Shown piece by piece: positions 30,417 to 42,860 of a stretch of 64,000 nucleotides of DNA (positions are counted from its first letter, which is position 1; each line of letters opens with the position of its first letter). Where the stretch lies: contig NC_085119.1 of the NCBI RefSeq assembly GCF_030269925.1, forward strand, positions 17,705,001-17,769,000. Reading direction: 5' to 3'. This DNA comes from Bombyx mori. Its lineage: Eukaryota; Arthropoda; Insecta; Lepidoptera; Bombycidae. The position numbers were made by a program, and so were the translations under genes. The notes beneath the pieces were generated by a model that was given only the letters and a program-made list of their open reading frames with translations, had not been told where the DNA came from and searched no databases.

Positions 30417-31213
30417 AGGGATTTTATGACCTGGTATCTAAGACCTTTAAGTCATGTCAGGTGTGATTGTTAGTAAATATTTATTATTATTATTTATTAA
30501 GTCTTTAGTTTTAATTCTTATTTTTATGAAAAATTTATTAAAAATTATAATACAGAGTGAAATGAAATGAAATGAAGATGATTAATTTGAGACATTAATC
30601 AACTGGGATGAAACTAAATGAAAATAGACGATATTGGATGAAAAATAATATCAGTAAAATGGTGGTTATTTACTGAGATTTTTTCAGTGGACTTTTTGGA
30701 GGATCCCGAGAAGCTACGTCCAGCAGCTTTGTTTCATTTTCCCACATTTGTGCACTTTCACAGACATACATTTGAGGGAGCTCATATAGAGAGAGTCCCT
30801 TCTTTATTTCGCCTTAAAGTCGTGTTTTATATAATTAACACCACAGTTGAAACAATATAAATTTTATTGTTGTAGCGGCATAAACAATTCTAAGTAATTA
30901 TATTACATTAGTTATTAAACACATTATAAATTATTTTTTACGTTTTAAATATTTGGCGGTAAAAAGGTCCCGTGTCACAGACTATATTCTTTTTCCCACA
31001 TCTCGTGCGTTCTGGCTTACGCATCATAAAAATGTGCGTTCATAAACGCCACACATTAAACAGTTAATAAACCACCGTTATTACACGTTTCAACCTGAAG
31101 AAACACTAAATACACAAAATAAAACAAATCACACAACTTCACTCCTCGCGTTCCCGCTACAAAATTCAGTACCATATGTAAGAAATGTAAGACATAGATT
31201 GTACACTTAATAT
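30417..31213 (-). repeat. Right arm of long inverted repeat
   Basis: Inverted match of the left arm, interrupted at 30766-31053 by AT-rich sequence of unknown origin. Confidence 0.78.
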
Positions 31214-31334
31214 TTGAACACTTGAAAGTATAAATTTTTGGTGTAGCAATCGGTATGAGTCGTGAGTTCTTGACAAAATAGTGGGGGAATGCGCATCGTA
31301 CACTTACGGTAAAGTTAAATGGATCACTCATGTA

Positions 31335-32737
31335 CCGGTAAAATTGGGCGATTAGGGACAAATTCCAACTTTATGAGCAATTTTAAGGTAGTTGTTGATG
31401 TATATAATGCTATATCAGGATCAAAATGATTGAGTCTTGGGGGCATCTTTCTTGTCCAATTTAAAATTATGCAACTAGCATTCCAGTTTAAGCAAAAAAT
31501 GCAAAAATAGGTGTAATCCCTATTTACCCGGAAATTGCGGTTAATTGGGACGAAATGAGAAATTTGCTAAGGTTGGCACTACTTTTATTTTTATATATAG
31601 TTTTAATTTATTTATTTATTTAGTTGCACCAACAAAGTGATCATCAATAAAAAAATATTGAAAAACTGACAAAAGTACATGGTAGATGTCACCTCAATTA
31701 TAGGTGCAATCGACAGTGCATTAACAACAAAATATATATATAGTGAGCTTTCTTAGAAACGGTTTATATTTCTCCGTTCTTGGTAAATACTTAGGTGCTG
31801 ATATTTCTATCTGGGTTAAGAGATTAGGTGTGTCGGTTATTCCATTGATTAATCAGATGAATACCCCCACTCTGAACAAATATTAAATATTTTATTATGT
31901 ATTACTTAGACATTTTTGTCCACCTTGAGATTTCATTGTTCTTGTTACATGTCTGTGCAAAATCGACTTACTTATATTAAATTGCTTATCTATTTCAACT
32001 AAAGACTTATTCCCAATTTCATAGGCTTCTATTGCTGTTTTTAATATTAAGGGATCATATCTCAAGGCTTTGCACTCTTTGATACGTACACGCTGATAAT
32101 ATAAATATTTACCAAGCAATAAAATAACACATTGAAAATTTTAAATAAAAGTTCTAGACAAAAACATCATGAATAAACCAGATTTTTACCAACAAATTTA
32201 AAAAAATATTGTTATAACTACATAGACAACCCTACAAACCTGTACCTATTTATACTTAGGTCGTTTCCATTTCACGTATTCTCATCCCAATTGACCCCTT
32301 TTTCGTTGTTATTTATACCTAAGACGTCCCCAATATCCCCAAAAACAACAGATTTTTACATGTATTTTTATTTAATCAAATACATTAAAACCAATAACAA
32401 CTGAGACTTACCTTTAATATATATGCTGGTTCAAACACTAAATAACGTTTATAAATCATAGTCGTCTTCTATTATTATCAAATAAATAAAAGAGAGCAAA
32501 GTTTCTAACACTAAAATACTTACCACCACAGGAAGTTAAATTGAAACGCGATTTTTTATAAGTTAGCAGCTATTATCATGCATATTCAGAGTTGTTTTCT
32601 GAACTTTCAACATTCTACTATTAAACTACAAAAAATGGAAGATTTTGCAACGAATATAAAACTTATATTGAGCGTCGAAAGATTTTCCCGGTTTTTTCCC
32701 GATTCCCCTCTCAATCCCTAATCGCCCCATTTTACGG
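31335..32737 (-). mobile_element. pogo/Tigger-like DNA transposon relic
   Basis: Terminal inverted repeats of about 24 bp (CCGGTAAAATTGGGCGATTA at the left, CCGTAAAATGGGGCGATTA at the right end reversed) flanked by TA. Subterminal AATTGGGACGA and its complement CCCAATTGACC add a second inverted pair. The minus-strand frame 31895-32119 (IEAYEIGNKSLVEIDKQFNI, SKSILHRHV, GGQ) is the N-terminal Psq/CENP-B-type helix-turn-helix of pogo-like transposases. The DDE domain is absent. Confidence 0.75.
31895..32119 (-). pseudogene. HTH_Psq-type transposase N-terminus
   Basis: 74-codon frame with ILKTAIEAYEIGNKSLVEID, a helix-turn-helix (FNISKSILHRHV) and the following KSQGGQ. Truncated; no catalytic domain downstream. 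Confidence 0.65.
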
Positions 32738-33336
32738 TACTTATTAGAATTTTTTATAATTGAGTTAATTCCGTTCAATTTGGGACTTAAAAATGTATTA
32801 GTAATTTTATAATAATGTTGCCCGGGGTTTTGCTAATATTATAGTTAGAAAGAACCCTAATATTAACTGACTTCCAAAACGTTATCAAATCCCGTTTTTT
32901 AACTAGAACAGGTATGCTGTCGAGTTTTTACCGATAATTTGCTTTTCCCATAATAATATGATGACGGATATGGAAGAAATTCTCGAATTTATATTATTAA
33001 GTTTTAGATTTTAGACGATTTTCATTGATTTCTCTGGTGCCAGAGAAATCATTTGAATAATATAGATACCTAAACCTATTTTTAATTGATAAGCTATTAG
33101 AGCAATAAAAATAAAAATTATAATAGAATCTTACACCTACTTTAGATAAGAACTATGGGACTTATAAACGATTCCTTAAGTTATCTTTTCATACGATTTA
33201 TGATCTATTCAAAGACAAAAAACAAAAAAACCGACTATTATTAAAAAGTTTCAAATAGTATTCGCTCGGCCACCCATCGAAGCAATAAAAAAATAAAATA
33301 AAACAGACCCAAAAATGCGTTTCTGCGCATATAAAG

Positions 33337-33470
33337 GTCAGTTTAGATGGTTGGACGAGCCGACAGCTCAACTGGTGCTAAGTGGTTACTGGAGCCCATA
33401 GACATCTACAACGTAAATGCGCCACCCACCTTGAGATATAAGTTCCAAAGTCTGAAGTATAGTTACACGT
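33337..33470 (-). repeat. Bm1-type SINE tail fragment
   Basis: GGTTGGACGAGCCGACAGCTC through GCGCCACCCACCTTGAGA to ATAGTTACACG; ends truncated. Confidence 0.75.
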
Positions 33471-36175
33471 AGAGCTCACGACTCGTGCCGATTCCTATAT
33501 AATCACAAAAATTCATTTAGTCTTTGTTATATATAATCTTTGCTAAGATATTATGAAGACTTTTAACGTTGTTTAAGTATCCATTCTTGTAATGTCCCTG
33601 TTCATTTTACTTCAGTTCAGGTCCGTTTTAGTTAAATTTACTGTAATATAATTTTATTATCGGCTCTTTATGCTATTTTGTTTCCTTCTAACCATCGTTA
33701 ATGAGAATCGGTTAATTAAAGTTTCTTGTAACGAGAACGAAAGAAATTCCTGATCGAACTCTCCTATTGAAATTGCACTCCGAATTCTGGGTTTATTAAA
33801 GAAAATGAAATCGTCAAATTACTTTTAGTAAATTTAAATGATGAAAAAACAATATTTTGAGAAAGCATTGCACGTGGAAACGAGAAAATTATAAGATTCT
33901 AATTCACTTCTTTTTTTTACTTATTTTCCGCTTAAATAAATAAATTAAATAAACAAAATCTACTTTAATTTTTAGCTGTCATGGCTTTTGTTACGAAAAT
34001 ATATGGAGTATATTTCCTTTGCTTGTCATTTGGTTGGTTGAAATAAAAAAATCATTGAATTTGACGGAAGGCTGAGTAACGGTATTTGTTATGACTTTTT
34101 CGTTGATTTATGGTTTTTTTCGGAATAAGTCGGAAACGATGCTTGTTTATGAGATTAAAAGAAATCTGTTGTGTTTAAATTTAAAAAAGGACATTTACAT
34201 CTAGATTGACAGCTTGTAGAGAACTTGCCTAATGAATCATTTCAATTTAAGAATTAAAAATAGGAATAAGAGTTGCGCAACATGGCGAACTCAGACCAGC
34301 TGCTGCGGCTAGAGTTGTGATAAAAAGGTATTGATAGGGTTTTGTGACTGCGACACGGTCTAGTTAACTTCAGATCTGAGCTCCTCGGACGAATACAGTT
34401 AGATTTGATGCGTCGATTAAAGCAGTAAAGTGTGATGTTACAGTCTGTGATTGTTAGCGGCTAAGGCGCGGACTAGTACAACCAATTACATATTTGGTTA
34501 ATTGTTTGGAGAGAAAAGTGATATAAATCTACCAAGCTGGAGCGACTACCGGAATATCTGCGTGACACCGTCGACTGGTTCATGGGGTGAGTACATTTGT
34601 TTCGAATTTCTATTTCTTAGTGCATTTCAGTAGGTACTTATAATGTTATGTAGATGTGTCATTAAATAACACTAAATTCTGATAACATTCAGGTCTACTT
34701 ACTTTTAGGTAAATATAGTTAAGGTATAATTATAGGGCATGTTTGCTGAAATGGGAACATTTAGATTTGGTGATAAGATACAAGTTGTAGACAAAGCTAT
34801 GGCCCACCTTCTATGAAGTGGTTAGTGGAGATCATAAGATTTCACAACAAGGATCTCGCCACCTCGCTTGAACATGCAGTTGAAATATCAATCCTCTATA
34901 ACAACTTTTCCATCCTTAAAACTTGAATGTGTGAGTGATTCGCAGGATCAATAGGCAGGTTGTTAGTGAGCTGCTGACACTTGGGGCTATTACTGATTTG
35001 GAACATTATATACTATGGATATTCCAATATTTATTCCTGAAGATTAACATTATTCAACTATAACGAAAAATATGCTTTGGCTAATCTTACATTCATCTTT
35101 TCCTAATTATAACGGAATGTATACTATTTTTGTAGAAAAAACAAAATATCATAGCAGTAATATGAGTACTAGTTAGAAGATTTAAAATATTATACTTTAA
35201 AATTTAGGAAATGTGAACCAGTCACAATAAAACTGGATGTAGGTGAAACAGGCCCATCTTACTCCAATCAATATATTTGATAAACAATGTCTTTCTTTTA
35301 GCTTATGTAAGTCATAATTTTATAAAAATAAATTCATGACTCAAATTATATACTTACTGTTATTCTGCTTTATGCAAATTTGGTATTCAAATTAAACTTA
35401 TAATTTTTTTGAATAAATCCTTTTCTTTTTCACAGCTAACATTACTTATCTATGTGTATATAACATATTGTGGTATGCCTTAAATATTGTTACAAGGAAA
35501 ATGTTGCTCTTTTTACTACATGAATCATGTATCATTGCAATTTACTTTAGTTTATACAGCATATTAGCATTACGACAATATGGTTTCATTAGTAACTAAC
35601 CAGGTACAGGTTAAAATATGTACGTTTAACAATGACAATATTCATCACTGCCAATCTTATGGAAAATTTAGGCCAAAATATCATCCCATTAAAGCATGCC
35701 ATACTCACTCAAATATCAGTTTGTTATTGGGTCTATCTTCAGCTCTCTTGAAATCAGAAACAATCCTTTTAATTCTAAGTGTGAATTGAGATTCATAATC
35801 CAGCTTCGAATTTTGCTGAAAGTATCATTTTTGGTTAAGGAATATGGTGTTGCTAAGAGCCTTCACCGTCTTCTCGATTATCCTACCTAGGCTTATCTTG
35901 ATACTTATACAAATATAAGTTTTTAACAATACATGCCAGTGTCCAATCACTTGAGAGCTATCACTACAAACTATTACTAAAGAGATATAATGCCTACTGT
36001 ATAATGGTGGAGCCTAAAGCCTAAGAAAAGGAATAGCCATGTACACAAAGATATAATTAATATCAGAGAGTTTTACGACACATCAGCTCTAAATGTAACC
36101 GGATGTTGAATGTTGGAGCCCACCATCAGCAAATTGAAATTTGTCTGAAATTTGTCATCAAGAAATGTTACTATT
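33471..36175. other. AT-rich intergenic stretch
   Basis: No gene seen. 34770-34900 resembles a badly diverged SINE tail. 34260-34590 is a possible leader exon (separate entry). The rest has only short chance frames. Confidence 0.5.
34260..34590 (+). promoter_or_regulatory. Possible 5' leader exon
   Basis: A GC-richer block in AT-rich surroundings ending at GTTCATGGG|GTGAGTAC, a near-consensus donor. It contains a 12-codon upstream-type ORF (MANSDQLLRLEL, stop). No promoter element is clear and no downstream exon is identified. Confidence 0.22.
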
Positions 36176-36515
36176 TTATTTATTAACTTTTTATTGCTTA
36201 GGTGGTTGGACGAGCTCACAGCCCACCTGGTGTTAAGTGGTTACTGGAGCCCATAGACATCCACAACGTAAATGTGCCACCCACCTTGAGATATAAGTTC
36301 TAAGGTCTCACGTATAGCTACAACGGCTGCCGCACTCTTCAAACCGAATCGCATTACTGCTTCACGGCAGATATAGGCAGGATGGTGGTACCCACCCGCG
36401 CGGACTCACTAGAGGTCCTACCACCAGTGATTACGCAAATTATAATTATGCGGGTTTCTTTTTTATTACACGATGTTATTCCTTTACTGTGGAAGTCAAT
36501 CGTGAACATTTGTTG
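36176..36515 (-). repeat. Bm1-type SINE, nearly full body without tRNA head
   Basis: GACGAGCTCACAGCCCACC to ACCAGTGATTACGCAAATT and TGTTATTCCTTTACTGTGG, ending GAACATTTGTTGAGG. Orientation reversed. Confidence 0.9.
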
Positions 36516-38199
36516 AGGCACACAACAGCAGACCTCTATCTTTGTATCGAGTTAGCACATAGTTATTGTCTTTCAGTAATCCAGTAGTGATAATGTCAAG
36601 CACCACAATGTATCCTCGTTTACCAATTTCATTATATCCCCTATCAAATTTAAAAATGTTTCTAAAATAGTTTTTGGAAAGGATCCACAGCTTTAGGTGC
36701 CAACTTGGTCATGTCCTTGATGTTGCTGATTTCTAGGAGCGACAATAATCATCCACCATCTGCCATTGTACCACCAGCCTGCGCTTGGCTTGCTGCATAA
36801 TAAATAAAAAAAACATTTCTGTGATGAATTACAAAGGAAAAAGAGAGCTGGGTATGTCTATTGCTGTGGTGTACTGTACAGGTAGGTACTGCTATCCCCT
36901 GTAGTAGGCGGCCTATCCCCTGTGAAGGTCATGGGAAGATTGGAGAGGGTTGAAGCCACGTAGCGTGCCGCCAGCCCTAGCGTACTGCACTTGATAAACA
37001 ACGACAGTTGAAGAGCGACTGGATTGCCTGTATATCGCTTTCCGACCCGACAGACTAGTTCCAATGCAGTAGGGTATTCCAGAACACCAGTGCCACCACC
37101 CGGTCGGCCTGTGTAGCCGACGTGGAGTCGTCGATTACACCGGCTGGCCGTACTTAGGTGGGCCGCGAGTCTGGTTACAGTTCTATCTGCAGTAACCCTT
37201 TCTACCTCTCCCGGGCTCTGTCTTGGGCGGGGATCAGACGCTTGGGCGAGAGTGTAGTATATTCGTGTAGTGGGTGGCCGCTATCACCTTGGCGGTCTCA
37301 CCTTTGGAAGGTAACGACAAAGGGAAAGTCTTCCACCGAGCGGTTGAATTTATTTGGTAGACCGACGGTCTAAATGTTGGTCTTAGTAGGCAAGTAAGCA
37401 CGAAAAACTCGTGAGTGAGATTTAGGCTTCTGTCAAATATATCTAGTGTTCTATGATGGCGACCGCCACACATAAACCTCATAAGTGGTTCCACCTCGGC
37501 CAAAAAAAACCACCATCTTGTATATTGTATGTATATTCTCATATAACCGGAGAATATTACTACTATCGAATGATGAGAAAGTAAGTAGCAGTAGTAACCG
37601 TAAGCTGAGACTCAGGATCTGTATCTAATGATCAACAGCCAGAATATAGTCCATTCCTATATATCGTGGAGACTGAGTGGATATGCTCTATCTTCTATTG
37701 ATTAACGATTGTGTAACGATCAAAAGTTCCATTTCCTATTTATTGAAACCATTAAATCTTTTCCATAGCTCTAAACAAATGATAAATGGAGTTGACAAAC
37801 AGCGGTGGCACTGAACTGTGTTGTCCGGGTCTGTTTATAAACAGATATCTGCTTAATTCAATTCAATTCAAATTCAAAATCATTTATTGCAACTTAGATG
37901 TCGGTATGACACACTTGTTGAATGTCAAAATATAAATAACAATGTTAACTCTACCACCGGTTCCAAAAAAAACCACAGTCCTCCACTTAATGTGGAGTGA
38001 CATGGAGTGATAACCCGATGTCTTGTCTTGAGATTCCCATTGAACAACGTGTAAGTAAGACGATAGTAGTCGCCGTATTATAGCTTAAACCGTAAGCTGA
38101 CTATTCTGACGTGAAGCACGCACGTGTTTCGGTTCGATGAGTGGAGCAGACGTTATATAAAACAGATATATATATAGTTATAACTCTGCCATTGGTGAT
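36516..38199. other. Intergenic, partly GC-rich unassigned block
   Basis: 36880-37330 is GC-richer, with CTATCCCCTGTAGTAGGCGG and CTATCCCCTGTGAAGGTC in near-tandem, and resembles retroelement non-coding sequence. Frames here (e.g. 37158-37373) lack recognisable domains. Remainder AT-rich. Confidence 0.4.
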
Positions 38200-38255
38200 G
38201 TATATAGGCTCTCACTTAACACCAAGTGTGCCGTGAGCTCGTCCAAAAAAACAAC
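38200..38255 (+). repeat. SINE tail scrap
   Basis: CACTTAACACCAAGTGTGCC and GTGAGCTCGTCCAAAAAAA match the last 45 bases of the SINE consensus. Confidence 0.6.
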
Positions 38256-38556
38256 AGCCGAGCTCTTCCCAATATTGTTTACACAAACTGGATTGAAAAA
38301 AAAAACCCACAAGCTGTTCTTCATGCTTTCACTTTTTATTTCTAGACTAGATTCAGTCATCAAGGGATCCTATAATGTAGATGGCTGGTCAGGTGTGAGA
38401 TGCTTCGCAGCTTTGTTGCTCACTTTGAAGCTTTGTTACAACTTTGATATGGATAGTTTGAATCGGAGGCCGATGGCGACTCACCTGAGCTGATAAAGCG
38501 TGATGTCACCGCGCAGGCGGCGCCGACGCGTCCTCCCGCCGCCGCTGCCGTCGTCG

Positions 38557-38873
38557 TCAGTCGTCCGCGGCGCGCAAACGCGAGCGCCGTTTTTGCGATT
38601 GTGTGTGCAAGGTCGCGCAACACTGTCTCGAGCCTCGACAGTGACTCGGCGTGAGTGTCGTGCATGGTGCTGAAGGCGCGACCGTACAGCATGAGCGAGG
38701 CCGAGGGCGGCGAGGAAGGCTCCGGCCGGCGCTGGCCCGTGGGCATCTTGCGTCGCAGCGGGGTCCGGGCCGCCCGCCGCGTGCTGCACGTCAAGTACCG
38801 GAGCGTGCCGCCCTCGCCCCCCACGCCGCCCGACATCGACGACACCGTCTCCTGTTTCTGCAGGTGTGTCACT
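38557..38873 (+). CDS. Possible first coding exon of an unknown gene
   Basis: A CpG-rich block with an initiator-like TCAGTCGTCC at 38557. ATG at 38655 or 38691 opens a frame with strong GC3 bias: MSEAEGGEEGSGRRWPVGIL, then RRSGVRAARRVLHVKYRSVP and PPDIDDTVSCFC. It can end at a donor (CTGCAG|GTGTGT, about 38862). I do not recognise the protein. The composition and the strong promoter-like context resemble the two host genes, not the repeats. No second exon was found. Confidence 0.4.
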
Positions 38874-38989
38874 CCTCCACCGGGCCTCGTCTCCCGCGTC
38901 TCGTCGCTCGTCTGGAAACGGTATTCACACGTTTGTATCCTTAGTGCGCACCGGTCGCATCGAGCTCGTGCCGACTCGAGCCGCTGAGC

Positions 38990-41394
38990 TGTTCCGTACA
39001 GAACTTAGTTTTATAACGTGAACAGGATCCGGCGGAGCGTGTCCGCATCGCGCCGCCGGCCATGTTTCTTTCTTATATAAGTGATTAATGTTGTCGGTCG
39101 ATAATAAGCGGTCACACCGGTTTTGTAGTTGTTGTTGTTGTTGTTGTTTCCGTGTTGTTGACGTATTTCGGGCCCGATAACTGCGACCCACTTGCTGTTC
39201 GAGCGCACAGAGCGCACGGAGCTCGCTTATCGTACGTTATCGCTACACCTGTGTGACGTCAAGGCAAAAAACCTCGCCGCGCGTGTGCTTCGCTCCTGAA
39301 TACAGGTTTATAAGAACGATAGTTTCCATAATGGTTTCAGTATCGGTATCAGTCATTTCGAATGTTATCAAAATGCACCTGGTAAATTGTCCTGCTCCAC
39401 ATTTACCAGGATAATTTGGGTGCAGGTGCGTAGTAAGTATTATGTCGTTCTGATGTTATTGGTCAGCCTTGCGCTCGAAAACCGTGACACTGGCATGTTG
39501 TATAGGACTGAAACGGGGAGTGTGCGTAGCTAGCTAGCAGTGATTGCTCCCACTTGACTCCGGCGCACTCCGCACTAATTGTGGCGACGCACACACACCC
39601 AACACTCGTGTGTACGGCGGACGGCTCCTACGCAACCAGCACGCCATGCGCCACTCACTGTGTCCTCGAGGAAAACATGTTTGCGCGACGTTTCAAAGTT
39701 CACTATAAAACTTTATTTACCCAAAATACTAACTTATTAATAAACGAACTGGTCACGATATCCTCCCATGTTGTTAGACTGAACCAGCGGCGCGGCGTTA
39801 ACCGCATTTTCAATGTTTCGTTTTTTCAAATCCAAACGTGGCGTGGATGATTTCATTTCGCTATAGAATAGCGCCTAACGACAGCGGGAATTTCTTGTTT
39901 CGGAAAACCCAATTAAATTTAACACTATAAGTGTTTATAACTATAATAAACGAGTTTCATATTGGCCGATTGGAACAAAAGCTATTAGGAGAGCCTCACT
40001 TCAGGAATGTATCACCTGAAGTACGATTGGAAGTCAAAAGCTTACAAGAGTGGCTGGTAGTGGCGCGGCGGCGCAGCCGATTTCCCACCCGCCACGCTTT
40101 TTTTTTACAAAAATATTATTTGCTATTATTGATTAGTTGAATTTTCTACTTATAAAGGCGTGTTTTTAAGTTATTTAAACTTTATGATTTATTGAATATG
40201 GTATTACAATTAAACATCAACATGTCAATAATAAGCTGTTAACATGTACTTATTACCGTCCTGATGTCATTAGTTACCATCGCCACGTGCGTAGAGCACC
40301 TCTGTCCGCCGGCCTTCGATGGTAACTGTGCCACGTCACGGCGCTTGCTTGTTGTTTGGTGACAATAATGATCCTAATTGCAAGACCTGGTTTACATTAC
40401 ACAAATATTACATTACATTTATTTTAAGTAATTTCACTTATTTTGGGTCTTAATGACATGGCTTTGACCTTCCTGAACTGTTAAATGTTCTGAATCTCTA
40501 TAAGTCTATAATCTTTTTTGAAGAGACCATCCCCGGATTCTTACTTACCTATATCCAGTTAGATCTTACTGGGGCGATAACGTTAGCTTTGGACAATATC
40601 TACATATTTCCGTTCCGACATCTATATGAGACATATACTCGTATATGAGAGAGAGGATGAGTGAGTGTGCGTTGCGGCGCAGGCGACAACTGGAGCGTGA
40701 TGCGGATCTGCGGACCCACTGCCCCGGCTAGGCGGCTCGCCCGATATTATTGTTCCTATCCTCCACTTCCACCATTGTTTTACATATTTGTATCGTATTA
40801 ATAATAAGTGAATTTTGTTCTACAATGGTTGTCCCACCTCTGTAACCGGCACGCGTGATTGGCTCTCAGCAGATGTAGGCATGTCTGTGATGCCTACTCG
40901 TCGCAGCTCGCAGTAGCTGCTCGGGGTGTCCCAAATAGCGCATCGCAGTCTAGTATCTAATACTTAATTGGACCTCTCACTCACCACTTGCCACTTGTAT
41001 TCTAGAAGTTACATAATCATTCGTCACGTTTTCACATCAATTCGACTAATCTGAAGTATCTCGAATAATTTTTAATCGTATATTCGTCACTTCTTTTTCT
41101 AATAGTAATCTAATTTCGTAATGAAAATACCTATTTTAAGCTCACGAATAACTTCGACGATGAAGGAATAACTAATTTATGTGTATTGTCAATGGAAGGA
41201 ATAACATCGAGTAATAAAAATAAAACATGCAATAATTAAAACGAGTGTAATTACTATACAACGAGGCGGGTGACAGTATCCACGTTGTGATGTCCTTGGG
41301 CTCCGGTAGCCAATTATCCCTAGGTAGGCCGTCAGCTGGAGAACTTCGTGGAGGCAGTAGGGCTATAGCAAGCACGTAGGTCGCTCGACAAAGG
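38990..41394. other. Intergenic or intronic, no gene seen
   Basis: If 38557-38873 is a first exon, this is its intron. A (GTT)n run lies at 39128-39150; a stem-loop (CCTGGTAAAT...ATTTACCAGG) at 39379-39413. Nothing else stands out. Confidence 0.5.
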
Positions 41395-41470
41395 TCACGT
41401 TTCAGAGCCGTCCTAAGTGTATCGTGCAGCGTGCTCGCGGTGCAAGTTCAATAACATGTTGTTGTTTGTT
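41395..41470 (+). promoter_or_regulatory. Possible alternative leader exon
   Basis: GC-richer segment ending TTTGTTCCAG|GTGAGTGT, a strong donor. The same last bases and donor recur at 61400-61471 (TTGTTCCAG|GTGAGTGA). Two such leaders may belong to one downstream gene; speculative. Confidence 0.22.
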
Positions 41471-41859
41471 CCAGGTGAGTGTATGCTCGCTCGCTCGCCA
41501 CAGTAAGTGTGACATAGTGTAAGGCGCATGCCGCCCCCCCGCCCGCTTCCAGCCGCGTAACGAGTCCGAGAGCGAGTGACGTCACGGCCGTCCGGAGCGC
41601 GACAATACAATACAAACACATTAACTAACACGCTCCTCCTAACAAACTGCCAAATTCGTTTTGTAAGCGTCGACATCTCTGTGCGCTGTACCGGCTGCGC
41701 GGCTGTACGCTGCGCGGCTGCACGCTGCACGGAGACCGGGAAGGCGCCACCGCCACCGCGTCACTCGACTCTCGTACCGACTCACAACAATATACACGAC
41801 CGTCTACAATCTACGTTTGGAAGCACACCTGCTTTTATACAATAAAGAACATCGCGACA

Positions 41860-42860
41860 CTCTGTATGTACTGAATAAGTGTATAGAAATGTTTATTAAA
41901 TTGGATTATTATACCACATGTTCAAGTTTTAGGAAATTCTTTAATTTTGACGAAACACGTGTTTATAACTTAATCCGGCTGCATTTATTTTTATGCAATG
42001 GTGTAGTATTATTGAATATATTTGATAATTTTCAATTTTTAGGACCGTATTTAGTCGCATTTGAGCACGCGAAGGTTGTGATATTAATATTGTCTGTATT
42101 AGGAAGATTTCCCTTACTGCTTTGCCCGTACCTTTTCTTCTGAAAATGGCAAAACGCAAGCAAATCACACTAGAACAACGAAGCGCTATTTGTACACTAC
42201 GCGAGGAGGATACAGTCAACGTCAAATCGGCAAAAGAAAAATTAGATTAGAATGAGGCGCATAAAAACTGGACCATAGTTCAATGGCAAAATGTCACTTA
42301 TAATTTTGAAGTCCAGTAGATGCATGTTTGTCCGCCGGTCACAAGGAGAGAGGCCTTTGGAAGCACGTACAGCACCTACCATCAAACACGGTGGCGGTCA
42401 TGTCAGGGATTGGGCGAGTTTTGGCAACAATAAGCCCGGAACTACTGATGAAGATGAAGAAGATAACCGGAAAACTCAATAAATAAGGGTATTTGAATTC
42501 TCAAAGATGCCGCCATACCCAGTGGACTAAATCACATGGGTCCTGAATTAACTTTGTAACAAGGTGCGGTCTTAAGCGGTCGTCGAAGCTTTGTCAGAAC
42601 TTTCTGAACAAGAAAACACGATGAAAATATTTTAAAAATTATGCAATCTCAATGACCTGACCTTTCTCGAATTGTCCCAGTGAAATTTCCTTCTTCTGAA
42701 ATTTCTCATATAGAACTTGTTTGGGAAGAACTCGACAGAAGTTAAATGGAAATGGAAAAGTGCAGAATATTTCAAGAAATTATTGAACATATTGCCTAGA
42801 ACATGCGAGAAGATAATAAACGACAAAGTGAATATTCATATAATGTGTTAAATTCTTATT
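41860..42860 (+). mobile_element. Tc1-like transposon relic, internally deleted
   Basis: ATGGCAAAACGCAAGCAAAT at 42145 encodes MAKRKQITLEQRSAICTLRE, a Tc1-type N-terminus. Then, out of frame, come RRS-GERPLEARTAPTIKHGG (second-Asp region) and near 42705 IELVWEELDR, the motif with the last catalytic Glu region. Several hundred bases of transposase are missing. Ends are not defined. Confidence 0.7.

Larger units (their letters stand above)
27893..31213. mobile_element. Long inverted repeat, probable TIR-type element
   Basis: Left arm 27893-28336 and right arm 31213-30417 are inverted copies (outer GCGGGAACG(T/C)GAGGAGTGAAG; inner AGGGATTTTATGACC). The right arm carries an extra segment of about 290 bp (30766-31053). 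The loop holds a SINE fragment and a LINE relic, both later insertions. The same family recurs at 10485-10640 and, as a short piece, at 50894-50935. No transposase is seen. Confidence 0.7.

Noticed and set aside
27893..31213. A complete cut-and-paste transposon with a new transposase in the loop
   Set aside because: The loop codes only for a LINE relic and a SINE piece; no DDE or other nuclease-like frame.
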